A stretch of DNA of 64,000 nucleotides from Janthinobacterium sp. LM6. Its GTDB lineage: Bacteria > Pseudomonadota > Gammaproteobacteria > Burkholderiales > Burkholderiaceae_D. Below, in pieces: positions 1 through 8,595 of this stretch (positions are counted from its first letter, which is position 1; each line of letters opens with the position of its first letter). Under the pieces are notes generated by a model. It was not told the origin of the DNA. It saw only the letters and a program-made list of their open reading frames with translations, and did no database searches. Made by a program: the position numbers and the translations under genes. Location of the stretch: positions 2,604,001 through 2,668,000 of the forward strand of contig NZ_CP019510.1 of NCBI RefSeq assembly GCF_002002885.1. The letters are read 5' to 3'.

Positions 1-689
1 GCCGTCTCGGCCAGGACAATAAAGCCGTCGCCATCGACGGTCGCCACGATGCCCTCGTAGCTGTCGATGGCCGGGTGGCGCGTGGCCAGCGGATGCGCAT
101 GCGTGGCGGTGACGACGATGACCTTGGCGCCAGCCGCTTCGCCCGCCTCGATGCCGACGGAGGCATCCTCGAATACCAGACAGTCTGAGGGCGCCACGCC
201 CAGCTTTTCCGCCGCCAGCAAATAGCAATCGGGCCGGGGTTTGCCCGCCTTGACGTCTTCCGCCGTGACCATGATGGCCGGTATCGGCATGCCGGCTGCC
301 TTCAGGCGCGCCGTGGCCAGCGCCCTCGGCGCCGAAGTGACGATGGCCCATTGCGCTGGCGGCAGCGACTGCAGGAAGCGCAGCGCGCCCGCGATTTCAA
401 TAATTCCTTCCACATCGATGATTTCCGCATCCGTGATGCCCTGCGATTCGCGCTGCGCGTCGATGCCGGGCAAGCGCAGCTTGGCGATGGTGTCGACCGA
501 GCGCGCGCCGTGGATGGTGGGCAAAAAGGACGCCACGTCGAGGCCCTGGCGCTGGGCCCAGGTGCCCCAGATGCGTTCGGCGGCGGCGATGGAATTGATG
601 ACGGTGCCGTCCATATCAAAAAGAAAAGCCCGATAGCGGCCGGCGACCGATGGTGTCAGGGATGAAGACGGCGAGGGCAGTGCGGACAT
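1..689 (-). CDS. HAD-IA family sugar-phosphatase-like hydrolase (3' end outside window)
   Basis: Reads from an ATG at 689 to the left edge of the window, so the C-terminus is missing. The N-terminal half carries the HAD motif I DMDGT around residue 25, giving the nucleophile and acid/base aspartates. It then has a helical cap, motif II in VTSAPRALAT, the motif III lysine in KAGKPRPDCY, and motif IV in VFEDASVGIEAG. The order and the GKPxPD signature fit the beta-phosphoglucomutase/sugar-phosphatase branch (YfbT/GppP-like), which dephosphorylates small phosphorylated metabolites in the cytoplasm. The exact substrate cannot be read from the sequence. It stands alone; the next gene upstream (745-1212) is also on this strand but 55 bp away. 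Confidence 0.85.
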   Translation of the reverse strand, partial: MSALPSPSSSLTPSVAGRYRAFLFDMDGTVINSIAAAERIWGTWAQRQGLDVASFLPTIHGARSVDTIAKLRLPGIDAQRESQGITDAEIIDVEGIIEIAGALRFLQSLPPAQWAIVTSAPRALATARLKAAGMPIPAIMVTAEDVKAGKPRPDCYLLAAEKLGVAPSDCLVFEDASVGIEAGEAAGAKVIVVTATHAHPLATRHPAIDSYEGIVATVDGDGFIVLAET

Positions 690-744
690 GGCTTCCTTCC
701 GGATGATGGGCTGGAAGCCATTGTAACGGCAGCCGGTTTTTATT

Positions 745-1212
745 TCACAGGTAGACCGATTCAAAGCGGGCCACGGGCGCGCCATCCTTGAGCAGGATCA
801 GGTACTCGCCTTCGAAACGGTAGCCCGTCACACTGTTCAAGTTGGCCAGCACGGCGCTTTCCAGCTGCATCAACGGCGGCGGGCAGGCCATGCGCGTGCT
901 GGCCAACTGGGTGAAGCGCAGGGCCGTGCCGGCCAGCGTGTAGCCGCCCATGACCTGGTTGCAGCCCGTGAAACCATGGACCTTGCCATCGTCGGTGAGG
1001 GTGATGCGCACTTCGCGCTCTTGCTGCGGCGCCATCGTCACCGGGGCGCCATCGAGCTGCGTCAGCTTCCAGTAGGTATTCGTCAGGCTGTAGCTGGGCG
1101 TCAGGCCGGTGTCCGGCTTGGCGCTGTCGGACGTGGCGGCGCAGCCGCCGGCCATGGCGATGGCGGCGGCGAGGGACAGGTATGTGAGACGATGCGTCAG
1201 GCGATGCAGCAT
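745..1212 (-). CDS. META-domain lipoprotein (HslJ-like)
   Basis: 155 residues. A signal peptide of about 25 residues ends in MAGGCAA, a lipobox with the lipidated Cys, so the mature protein should be a membrane-anchored lipoprotein. The rest matches the META/DUF306 fold as in HslJ: NTYWKLTQLDG opening, GFTGCNQVMGGY core with a conserved Cys, and ARFE near the end. HslJ relatives are linked to heat or novobiocin resistance in E. coli, with no known enzymatic role. I chose the ATG at 1212 over the upstream in-frame ATG at 1230 because CTGGAG lies at good spacing before it and the signal peptide then begins with MLHR. Confidence 0.8.
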   Translation of the reverse strand: MLHRLTHRLTYLSLAAAIAMAGGCAATSDSAKPDTGLTPSYSLTNTYWKLTQLDGAPVTMAPQQEREVRITLTDDGKVHGFTGCNQVMGGYTLAGTALRFTQLASTRMACPPPLMQLESAVLANLNSVTGYRFEGEYLILLKDGAPVARFESVYL

Positions 1213-1363
1213 GGTGAACTCCAGTGTCAAGGGGAATAGCCGCCAGACTAGCAGTTTTTCCGTGCCTGCCCGCGTACCGCAGCGGCGAATGTTTCCATTT
1301 TGCCAGTACTGGCATTACACTCATGCTTTCTGCTGTTTCAACCTTGATCGGGGAGCCGGGCCG

Positions 1364-2299
1364 ATGCTGCAAGCGCAAGCGCTGGATAATCGACTGGTCG
1401 CCACCAGTGCCGACGACGTGCTGGTCGATCGCATCGTGCCCGGCGCGCCGCTGGTGATCGCCTTCGGCTTCGTTTCGTGGACCACGCGTCCCGCCTTCGA
1501 TTTCTACGGGCGCCTGCGCAAGCTGGAGCAGGCCAGCGGCCAGCATCTGAACAAGATCCTCGTGCGCGATTCGGGCAATGCCTGGTATCACCGCCGCATC
1601 GCGGGCCTGGGCAGCCACGTGGATGAGACGGCGCAAGCCCTGCGCGAACTGGTGCGCCGCATCGCGCCAAGTACCGTCACCACCCTCGGCCAATCCATGG
1701 GCGCGTACGCGGCCGTCATGTATGGCTTGCTGCTGGATGTGCAGCAGATCGTCGCCTTCGGACCGCTCTCCTTTCTCGACGTGCAGCAGGCGCGTTTGTA
1801 CCACGAGCTGCGCTGGCTGCCCGTGATGGAGTCGCTGGCGCAAGAGCCGCCGCCGTCTGGCTACTACGACCTGGCGGCCCTGTGCCGCGCCAGGGCGACG
1901 GACGATACGCAGCTGCATCTGGTGTTCGGCACGCGGCCGGACGCGGCTAATCCTGGCGCCAGCGCCAGCGAATCGGTGAATCTCGACGCCATGCACGCGC
2001 AGCGCCTGGCTGCGTTCGGCCGCTGCACCCTGCACCCATATCCCCAGTCGGGTCACGCGGTGGTGCAGCACCTGATCGACACGAAGCGCATCAACGGCTT
2101 GCTGGCCAGCTGCATACTCGGTCTCACGCTGGAAGAAGAACACATGCCGGAGATCGGTGCCGCCTGGCAGGACTGGGTGGCGGAAAACCTGCGCCTCGGC
2201 TGCGCCGGCGAACAGCTGGTGGCGGTGCTGCAGCAGCACGGGTTTTCGCTGGCCAGCAGCATGGCGGCCGTGGATGCGGCCCGCGCCAAGGCCATATGA
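1364..2299 (+). CDS. Alpha/beta hydrolase-fold protein
   Basis: 311 residues. The likely nucleophile elbow is GQSMGAYAA near residue 108, and the likely catalytic His lies in PQSGHAVVQHL near residue 230. These support a serine alpha/beta hydrolase with no signal peptide. About 70 C-terminal residues after the His form a helical extension of unknown role. The start is the ATG at 1364, with GGGAG eight bases upstream; the open frame extends further 5' but crosses the promoter of the divergent META gene. Its stop overlaps the ATG of the MocR regulator by 4 bases (ATGA), so the two are probably translationally coupled. Substrate unknown. Confidence 0.7.
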   Translation: MLQAQALDNRLVATSADDVLVDRIVPGAPLVIAFGFVSWTTRPAFDFYGRLRKLEQASGQHLNKILVRDSGNAWYHRRIAGLGSHVDETAQALRELVRRIAPSTVTTLGQSMGAYAAVMYGLLLDVQQIVAFGPLSFLDVQQARLYHELRWLPVMESLAQEPPPSGYYDLAALCRARATDDTQLHLVFGTRPDAANPGASASESVNLDAMHAQRLAAFGRCTLHPYPQSGHAVVQHLIDTKRINGLLASCILGLTLEEEHMPEIGAAWQDWVAENLRLGCAGEQLVAVLQQHGFSLASSMAAVDAARAKAI

Positions 2300-3771
2300 C
2301 GCCGCAGTTCGAACTCGACACCCTGAAAATCCGTATCGCCGCGCCCGAACTGGCGGCGCTCGACTTGCGCGTGCGGGTGCAGCGCGCACTGCGCCAGCTG
2401 ATACTCGACGGCGTGCTGGCGCCCGGCCTGCGCCTGCCGGCCACGCGCGCGCTGGCGCAGTCGCTGGGCGTGTCGCGCGAGACGGTGGAAATGGCGTATG
2501 CGCAGCTGCGCCTCGATGGTTATGTGCGGCGGCAGGCGGGATCGGGCAGTTTTGTCTCGCCGACGATAGGCGCGAGCTTGCTGGGCAAGCCTGCGACTGC
2601 GTTGCCGCCCTTGTCCGCGCAGCCGGTGGCGCTCAGCGCGCGCGGCGCGCAGATTCTCGCCAGCGGCGGCGTGACTGACCAGCAGAGCGTGAAGGCCTTC
2701 GCCACGGGCTTGCCGGAAACGCGGGCCTTTCCCGTCGACGTGTGGGAGCGCTTGCGGCGCCAGGCCGCCGGCGAACACAGTGCCGGCGTGCTGCTGCACG
2801 GCGACCCGCAAGGGGCCGGGCCTTTGCGCCAGGCCATCGCCGACTATGTGAACCTGGAGCGGGGCGCGCGGGCCACGGCGGACCAGGTGCTGGTGCTGAG
2901 CAGCACGCGCCAGGCCTTGTACCTGTGCGCGCAAGTGCTGGCCGACGCGCATGGTCCCATACTGATGGAAGACCCCGGCTATTTCGGTGCGCGCAAGGCG
3001 TTCGAGATGGCGCAATTGCGGGTGATTCCAGTACCCGTCGATGCGCATGGCTTGTCCATCGAGCACCTGCAGGCGGATCGCAGCGGGGCTAACACGGTGT
3101 ACGTCACGCCGTCGCATCAATACCCGACGGGCGCCACCCTGGCGCTCGAGCGCCGCCTGGCCCTGACTGCCTGGGCCGCCGAGCGCCAGGGCTGGATCAT
3201 CGAGGACGATTACGACAGCCAGTTTCACTACGCGGGCTTGCCGACGGCTTGCGTGCAGGGACTCGACACGCGGCAGCGCACGATTTACCTGGGGACTTTC
3301 GCCAAGTCGCTGTATCCGGGCCTGCGCATCGGCTACATGGTGCTGCCGCCCGCGCTGGTGAAACCGATGACGTATGCGCGCAGCATTCTCGATGGCCACA
3401 CGCCGCAGCTGGACCAGCTGACCTTGGCCCGTTTCATCGCCGATGGCCATTTCGCGGCCCATGTGCGCGCCATGCGCAAGGTCTACGCCGTGCGCCGCGA
3501 TGCGATGGCGCAGGCCGTGCAGCGGCACTTGCCGCACGTGGTCGCGGCGCAGCTGCCGCCGGGCGGCTTGCAGATGCCGTGCCTGCTGCACGAGGGCAGG
3601 GACGAGCTGGAAACGCTGCGCCTGGCGGCGCAGGCGGGCATCGTGCTGCCGGGCCTGAGCCGGCTGTATGCGACGCCGCCGGTGCGGGGCGGCTGGCTGC
3701 TGGGCTTTGCCGCGCTCACACCGCACGAGATCGACAGCGGCATCGTCCGCCTGGCCCGCGCCCTGGGGTGA
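2296..3771 (+). CDS. MocR/PdxR-type transcriptional regulator (GntR HTH fused to class I aminotransferase fold)
   Basis: 491 residues. Residues about 20-90 form a GntR winged helix-turn-helix (GLRLPATRALAQSLGVSRET). From about residue 115 on it is a fold-type I PLP domain: EDDYDSQF supplies the cofactor Asp and GTFAKSLYPGLRIG the Schiff-base Lys. MocR proteins bind PLP or amines to control vitamin B6, GABA or taurine genes; the target here cannot be named. It overlaps the upstream hydrolase by ATGA, unusual for a family often divergent from its targets, so it may regulate its own two-gene unit. Confidence 0.9.
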   Translation: MTPQFELDTLKIRIAAPELAALDLRVRVQRALRQLILDGVLAPGLRLPATRALAQSLGVSRETVEMAYAQLRLDGYVRRQAGSGSFVSPTIGASLLGKPATALPPLSAQPVALSARGAQILASGGVTDQQSVKAFATGLPETRAFPVDVWERLRRQAAGEHSAGVLLHGDPQGAGPLRQAIADYVNLERGARATADQVLVLSSTRQALYLCAQVLADAHGPILMEDPGYFGARKAFEMAQLRVIPVPVDAHGLSIEHLQADRSGANTVYVTPSHQYPTGATLALERRLALTAWAAERQGWIIEDDYDSQFHYAGLPTACVQGLDTRQRTIYLGTFAKSLYPGLRIGYMVLPPALVKPMTYARSILDGHTPQLDQLTLARFIADGHFAAHVRAMRKVYAVRRDAMAQAVQRHLPHVVAAQLPPGGLQMPCLLHEGRDELETLRLAAQAGIVLPGLSRLYATPPVRGGWLLGFAALTPHEIDSGIVRLARALG

Positions 3772-3866
3772 CTGCGCAAGTGGTCTGTTATATGTGAGGA
3801 AATTGGCCTGCCTGAGCAGTCCATGTGGCCATTACACTGCTCCCTTTCATTGGCAGGGGCATACAC

Positions 3867-5072
3867 ATGACATCAACCACCACAACGGCCGCGATGGCCG
3901 ACCGGGCGCGCTGGCGCGACCTGGCGTCCCCCATCATGGCGGCCTTCATTTCCGTCCTCGTCAACTATGGCGGCACCTTCGTGCTGGTGTTCCAGGCGGC
4001 CCAGCTGGCCCAGCTGAGCGCCGCGCAGACGGCGTCCTGGGTCTGGTCGCTGAGCATCGGCGTGGGCGTGACGGGCATCTGGCTCAGCTACCGCTACCGC
4101 GCTCCCATCATTACGGCCTGGTCCACGCCCGGCGTGGCCTTCCTGGCCACCGTCATGCCGCATACGCCGTATGCCGAGGTGATCGGCGCCTACATGATCT
4201 CCGCCATCGCCTTCATTGTGCTGGGCATGTCCGGCGCCTTCGAGCGCCTGGTGCGCTGGATTCCTGGCGGCATCGCCGCCGGCTTGCTGGCCGGTATCCT
4301 GCTGCAGTTTGGCGTGAACGCGTTTGGCGGCGCCAGCGCCGATCCGCTGCTGGTGGTGGTATTGCTGCTGTCGTACGCCGTGCTGCGCCGTTTCACGGCA
4401 CGCTTTGCCGTGGTGGGCATCATGCTGATCGGCCTGGCCCTGCTGCTGGCGCAGGGACGCATCGATGCGCAAGGCATCGAGCTGGCCCTGGCCGCGCCCG
4501 TGTTCGAGATGCCGCGCTTTTCCGTGGCCTCCCTGCTGGGCGTGGCGCTGCCCCTGTTCCTGATTACGCTGACGGGGCAATACATGCCCGGCATGCTGGT
4601 GCTGCGCAATGACGGTTACCAGGTCAGTGCCAATCCCATTTTGACGGTGACGGGACTCGGTTCGCTGCTCATGGCGCCATTCGGCGCGCACGCCTTCAAC
4701 GTGGCCGCCATCACGGCCGCCATCTGCACGGGCAAGGATGCGCATGCGGATCCGTCGAAGCGCTATGTGGCGGGCCTGGCGTGCGGCGTGCTGTACATCC
4801 TCGTGGGCATCTTCGGCGTGACCCTGGCCAGCCTGTTCATGGTCTTGCCGCGCAGTTTTATTACGGCGCTGGCGGGCCTGGCCCTGCTGGGCGCCATCGG
4901 CAACAGCCTGGCGCAGGCGATGGCGGACGTGCGCATGCGCGAAACGGCGCTGATCACGTTTCTTGCCACGGCCGCGAACGTGACCCTGCTGGGCGTGGGC
5001 GGCGCCCTGTGGGGACTGGCGGCCGGACTGGCGGCGCATGCGCTGATGCATGGCTGGCGCAAGGCGGCTTGA
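3867..5072 (+). CDS. BenE-family benzoate/H+ symporter-like transporter
   Basis: 401 residues, about 11-12 hydrophobic segments, cytoplasmic N-terminus. Motifs typical of BenE are visible: ITAWSTPGVAFLA near residue 85, GQYMPGMLVLRNDGY near residue 240, FGAHAFNVAAITAAICTG near residue 270. Known BenE proteins import benzoate with protons, but no ben or cat genes lie nearby, so the substrate is open. The ATG at 3867 follows a GCAGGGGC Shine-Dalgarno; an in-frame ATG at 3825 lacks one. Confidence 0.88.
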   Translation: MTSTTTTAAMADRARWRDLASPIMAAFISVLVNYGGTFVLVFQAAQLAQLSAAQTASWVWSLSIGVGVTGIWLSYRYRAPIITAWSTPGVAFLATVMPHTPYAEVIGAYMISAIAFIVLGMSGAFERLVRWIPGGIAAGLLAGILLQFGVNAFGGASADPLLVVVLLLSYAVLRRFTARFAVVGIMLIGLALLLAQGRIDAQGIELALAAPVFEMPRFSVASLLGVALPLFLITLTGQYMPGMLVLRNDGYQVSANPILTVTGLGSLLMAPFGAHAFNVAAITAAICTGKDAHADPSKRYVAGLACGVLYILVGIFGVTLASLFMVLPRSFITALAGLALLGAIGNSLAQAMADVRMRETALITFLATAANVTLLGVGGALWGLAAGLAAHALMHGWRKAA

Positions 5073-5163
5073 CGGCGGCATCGCCGGACAGCTTGCCCAT
5101 GTTGCCGGCCGCCGCATACAATTGCTGCGCCCGTGCCCGTTGGCACCACTGAACGATTGAACG

Positions 5164-5895
5164 ATGCCCGAGATCACTTCCCTGGCGCAGTATCTGCTGG
5201 CGATCGCGCCCGCCTTCCTCGTCTGCGCCGCCTTGCTGCTGGCCATTCCCCGGACGGTGCCGCTGCTGCGCGTGCTCGTGCATATGCTGTTCTTCGTGCT
5301 GGCGCGCGACGCGATGACGGCGCACGGCTACTGGCAAGTGGCGGCGGGCGGCTTGCGCTTCACGGCGCCGCCGCCGGTCTTGCTGGCGCTGGGCGCCATG
5401 TCGCTGGGCCTGGTGGCGAGTACTTGCTGGCTGGAAAGCGAGGCGCGCCGGCAGATCCGCTGGCTGGGCACGCGGCCGGCCCTGTCCGTGCTGCTGGGCG
5501 TGGCGGGCGCGTGCGTGATCATCGCCTTGGCGACGGGATTGAAAGCCCTGTTCGGCTTGCCGTCCCTGGCGCCCGTTGCGCCATCCGCGCTGCCCTTGCT
5601 GCTGGGCTTTGCGCTGGCGGCCAACTGTTATGAGGAATTGCTGTTTCGCGGCTTGCTGCAGCAGCAATTGCGCGCCTGGCTGCCGGCCTGGCGCGCGGCG
5701 CTGGTGTCGGGCCTGCTGTTTGGCCTGTGCCATGCTTTTCTCGCCGCCACCGTCACGCAGGTGGGCGCGCCCATCCTCGTGTTTACCGTGATCGAGGGCG
5801 TGGTGGCGGGGCTGGTATATTGCCGTGCCGGCTTGCTGGGCGCATCGCTGGCGCATGGGCTGGCGATTTTTGCGCTGGCCGCCGGCTGGGTGTGA
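5164..5895 (+). CDS. CPBP family intramembrane glutamic metalloprotease (Abi/CAAX-type)
   Basis: 243 residues, about seven membrane segments. The hallmark EELLFRG motif (EExxxR) is at about residues 159-165, followed by GLLFGLCHAF (second motif, FxxxH) and later SLAHGL. The family cleaves within the inner membrane; eukaryotic relatives process CAAX prenyl proteins and bacterial ones mature peptides or bacteriocin immunity factors. No peptide or immunity gene is adjacent. No strong Shine-Dalgarno precedes the ATG, which is chosen because the first membrane segment starts soon after it. Confidence 0.82.
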   Translation: MPEITSLAQYLLAIAPAFLVCAALLLAIPRTVPLLRVLVHMLFFVLARDAMTAHGYWQVAAGGLRFTAPPPVLLALGAMSLGLVASTCWLESEARRQIRWLGTRPALSVLLGVAGACVIIALATGLKALFGLPSLAPVAPSALPLLLGFALAANCYEELLFRGLLQQQLRAWLPAWRAALVSGLLFGLCHAFLAATVTQVGAPILVFTVIEGVVAGLVYCRAGLLGASLAHGLAIFALAAGWV

Positions 5896-5930
5896 AACCT
5901 GTTGTTTAATGTTAAAGAAACGAGAAGACA

Positions 5931-6470
5931 ATGCCTGTAAGCTCTTACCTGAATACCCGTCCCGTGCTGGGCGAGCGCGTCTACCTGCATGACACGGCGC
6001 AAGTGATTGGCGACGTGCAGATCGGCGACGACTGTTCCATCTGGTGCAACAGCGTGCTGCGCGGCGACGTCAACCGCATCGTCATCGGCGAGGGCAGCAA
6101 TATCCAGGACTTTTCCATGGGCCATGTGTCGCACAGGAATGCAGCCAAGCCCGATGGATCGCCTTTGACCATCGGCAAGTATGTCACCATCGGCCATTCC
6201 GTGATCTTGCACGGCTGTACCATCGGCGACGAATGCCTGATCGGCATGGGCAGTATCGTCATGGATGACGTGGTGGTGGAAAAACACGTGATGCTGGGCG
6301 CGGGCAGCCTGGTGTCGCCGGGCAAGGTGCTGGAAAGCGGCCACTTGTACGTGGGCCGTCCCGCCGCCAAGGTGCGCGCACTGACCGAGGCCGAGATCGC
6401 CTACCTGCGCTATTCGGCCGAGCACTACGTGCGCGTGAAGAACAATTACCTGGCGGGCGAGCCGGGCTGA
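5931..6470 (+). CDS. Gamma-class carbonic anhydrase-like hexapeptide-repeat protein
   Basis: 179 residues built from left-handed beta-helix hexapeptide repeats (for example VIGDVQIGDDCSIW, LHGCTIGDECLIGMG). Candidate zinc-binding histidines occur in MGHVSHRN, TIGHSVILHG and neighbouring strands, as in Cam/CamH, YrdA and PaaY proteins. A homotrimeric cytoplasmic enzyme is expected, with either CO2 hydration or thioesterase-type activity. AAAGAAACGAGAAG precedes the ATG. It converges with the minus-strand gene at 6475, leaving only four bases between the stops. Confidence 0.88.
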   Translation: MPVSSYLNTRPVLGERVYLHDTAQVIGDVQIGDDCSIWCNSVLRGDVNRIVIGEGSNIQDFSMGHVSHRNAAKPDGSPLTIGKYVTIGHSVILHGCTIGDECLIGMGSIVMDDVVVEKHVMLGAGSLVSPGKVLESGHLYVGRPAAKVRALTEAEIAYLRYSAEHYVRVKNNYLAGEPG

Positions 6471-6474
6471 TGCG

Positions 6475-6834
6475 TCAAGCTGGCGCCGTGGCCAGCGCAT
6501 TGATGCGCGCCGCCATGGCGCGCGCGTCAGGCACGCCGAGTACCAGGCGCGCCCACTTTTCGCCCTGCAATTCGATGACCAGCGGCTGCGTGCCGCGCGT
6601 CATGAAGACAAACTGGCGGTCGCCCCCCTTGTGGTAAGTGCCCGCCGAAATGACGCCAGGCAAGTTGGTGCCCGGGGCGCGCAAGCCCAGGGCCGTGCCG
6701 CGGAAACCGTCATCGTCGGTGGCGCCACGCACATGCTGCAGGGGAATATGCAGGTTGCCGTGAAAGGACGCCAGCTTTTCCCACAGGGCCAGGCGGATGG
6801 TCAGTGCATCGTCGTTCAATTCGAGGACAGGCAT
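6475..6834 (-). CDS. Small bacterial PH-like domain protein (function unknown)
   Basis: 119 residues, soluble. The pattern of short beta strands (LTIRLALWEKLASFHGNLHIPLQHV), a GLRAPGTNLPGV loop, RQFVFMTRG and a closing helix after VIELQGEKWARLVLGV resembles small bacterial PH-domain proteins I recall from actinobacteria. No function is established. A strong AAAGGAG lies just before the ATG, inside the end of the upstream tetR-type gene, which overlaps it by 19 bases; the two are surely co-transcribed. Confidence 0.6.
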   Translation of the reverse strand: MPVLELNDDALTIRLALWEKLASFHGNLHIPLQHVRGATDDDGFRGTALGLRAPGTNLPGVISAGTYHKGGDRQFVFMTRGTQPLVIELQGEKWARLVLGVPDARAMAARINALATAPA

Positions 6835-7211
6835 GGTGTCTCCTTTGGTGGTTGATCCAGATGGCTTAACAGGCGTTCGCCCAGCAGGCGGGCCGTCTCG
6901 GCGCCCGTGTCCAGCACGGCGGCGCGGCACAGCGCCGTGATGGCGGCGTCGGAGGGCGCCAGTTCCTTCAAGGCGATGATCAGTAAATCGACCGCTTCTT
7001 CCCGCGCCGGCCAGCCAGGCTGCAGCGCCTGCGCCAGCACGCGCTCGAACAGATGGCGCTTGGAGCCGAATGCCTTGTACAGGCTGCCGCGCAGCAAACC
7101 GGTCGCCTTGACCAGGTCATCGATCGATGCGGCGTTGTAGCCCAGGCTGCCAAAGACGGCGGCGGCCTGGCTGATGACGGTCGTTTCGTTGAAGTTGCGC
7201 GGTCTGGCCAT
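6816..7211 (-). CDS. Short TetR-family regulator
   Basis: 131 residues, shorter than the usual 190-210. The N-terminal helix-turn-helix is clear (residues about 8-55: ISQAAAVFGSLGYNAASIDDLVKATGLLRGSLYKAFGSK). Only about 75 residues remain for the ligand domain. The gene ends inside the start region of the PH-like gene (19-base overlap), so the short C-terminus looks intrinsic rather than a sequencing break, though an ancestral truncation is possible. It probably controls this two-gene unit; no operator was identified. Confidence 0.82.
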   Translation of the reverse strand: MARPRNFNETTVISQAAAVFGSLGYNAASIDDLVKATGLLRGSLYKAFGSKRHLFERVLAQALQPGWPAREEAVDLLIIALKELAPSDAAITALCRAAVLDTGAETARLLGERLLSHLDQPPKETPCLSSN

Positions 7212-7286
7212 GGTACGTATGCAATGCGTGCGGCGGGGCGGGATGTCCCGTATCTGCTTACACTATATGCATTGGTGAACGATTGG

Positions 7287-8207
7287 TCAATAACTATCGG
7301 CGGGCAGCCGCTGGCGCAATTCCGGTCGCGGCGCCAGGTCGTGCGGCAGGCGCAGGCCCGACACGAGGCCCAGGCGCCGCAACAGCAGCAGCATCCACCA
7401 GCCCGGGTCCCATTCGCCCGGCAGCAGGCCCAGCCTGGCTGAACCCGGATACGCGTGATGGTTGTTGTGCCAGCATTCGCCCATGGTCAGGAGCGAGGTC
7501 AGGCGGATATTCCTGCCCTGCACGGCGGCGCCGTCGACATGAAAGTGCATCTGCCCATGGTTGTGCGCGAAGTAGCCGATCAGCCAGTGGCCGAGCACGC
7601 CGGCGCTGACCCGCGCGCAGACGCCCCAGCAGACGTAGCCCCAGCCGCCCCAGGCGTAGAACAGCACGGCCCACGGCAGTTGCTGCAGCATCCAGGTTGT
7701 TTCCAGGAAACGATAAAAGCGGTCGTGCGCGATGCGCTGCTCGATGGCGATGTGCGGCGGGTGGTCGAGGTCGAGGCGGCAGTGTAGTTGCCACCAGGCA
7801 TCGCGCCAGAAGCCGGCGCCGTGGCGCAGATACGGGTGGCAGTCGGGCAAGCGCTGGGCATAGTCGCGCAGCTCGTGCTGGCGCAGCAGGCCCAGCGGGC
7901 CGCTGAGTCCCACCAGCACGCCCAGGTAGACGAGCAGGTATTCCAGCCACTGCGGGCATTGGAAGCTGTCGTGGATCAGTTTGCGGTGGCTGCCCAGCGA
8001 GTGGCCGAACAGCAGGACGATGGCCGTGCTGACGATAAACAGCGCCATGCCCGTCCAGCTGAAGGCGAGCAGGGCGCCGGCAATGGCGCCGGCCAGCATG
8101 GCCGTCAGCCACAGCGATGACAGCGGCGCGTAGCGCACCGAGCCGTCCAGCACTTCGCCAGCGTGGCTGGCGCGGACGCGGTGACTGTCCAGGCTGGCCG
8201 TTGGCAT
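7287..8207 (-). CDS. Membrane fatty acid desaturase (acyl-CoA desaturase-like)
   Basis: 306 residues with two hydrophobic hairpins. The di-iron histidine boxes are visible: GHSLGSHRKLIH near residue 68, a middle histidine near HNHGQMHFH, and WHNNHHAYPGSAR near residue 255. The last box and the following GLLPGEWDPGWW fit delta-9-type desaturases. The enzyme would insert a double bond in acyl chains at the inner membrane, probably for cold adaptation of lipids. Its ATG overlaps the stop of the DUF3144 gene by one base (TGATG), so translation is likely coupled. Confidence 0.85.
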   Translation of the reverse strand: MPTASLDSHRVRASHAGEVLDGSVRYAPLSSLWLTAMLAGAIAGALLAFSWTGMALFIVSTAIVLLFGHSLGSHRKLIHDSFQCPQWLEYLLVYLGVLVGLSGPLGLLRQHELRDYAQRLPDCHPYLRHGAGFWRDAWWQLHCRLDLDHPPHIAIEQRIAHDRFYRFLETTWMLQQLPWAVLFYAWGGWGYVCWGVCARVSAGVLGHWLIGYFAHNHGQMHFHVDGAAVQGRNIRLTSLLTMGECWHNNHHAYPGSARLGLLPGEWDPGWWMLLLLRRLGLVSGLRLPHDLAPRPELRQRLPADSY

Positions 8208-8524
8208 CAGCCCTTGGGGGCCGACGACGGTTGCGTGTACTTGTCGAAGTTGGTGATGTAATCGTTGAAGTTGTCGGTCAGCATGCGCTTGTACTGTTCC
8301 GTGAAGAAGGCCACGGCGCCTTCCTTCTCTGCCTGCATCTTGGCCACGTCGCTGCTTTTGCTGGCGACGAGGAAGGCGTTGAAGCGGGCGGCCGCGTACA
8401 GCAGCGAGGTGGCGACTTCATTGCCGCCGCTGTGCATGCATTGCTCATTGGCCAGGGCGATGACCTGGTCGGCGCGTTCCCAGAATTCCGGGCCCGGTGC
8501 TGGTTTTGTCGTTGGTGTGCTCAT
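8207..8524 (-). CDS. DUF3144-family protein
   Basis: 105 residues, soluble and mostly helical. EFWERADQVIALANEQ at the start, SLLYAAARFNAFLVAS in the middle and FFTEQYKRMLTDNFNDYI near the end match the DUF3144 family as I know it, common in gamma- and betaproteobacteria and uncharacterised. It sits directly upstream of the desaturase gene and overlaps it by one base, suggesting a shared transcript. There are no catalytic motifs. Confidence 0.8.
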   Translation of the reverse strand: MSTPTTKPAPGPEFWERADQVIALANEQCMHSGGNEVATSLLYAAARFNAFLVASKSSDVAKMQAEKEGAVAFFTEQYKRMLTDNFNDYITNFDKYTQPSSAPKG

Positions 8525-8595
8525 AAAAATCCCTCATGAAAGTGCGCGCCAGTCTACACAGGGGGCCGCGGGCTGTCCAGCCGCACGGCCGCCAG

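Noticed and set aside
5164..5895. CPBP protease as part of a bacteriocin or immunity locus
   Set aside because: No small peptide, transporter or modification gene lies nearby.
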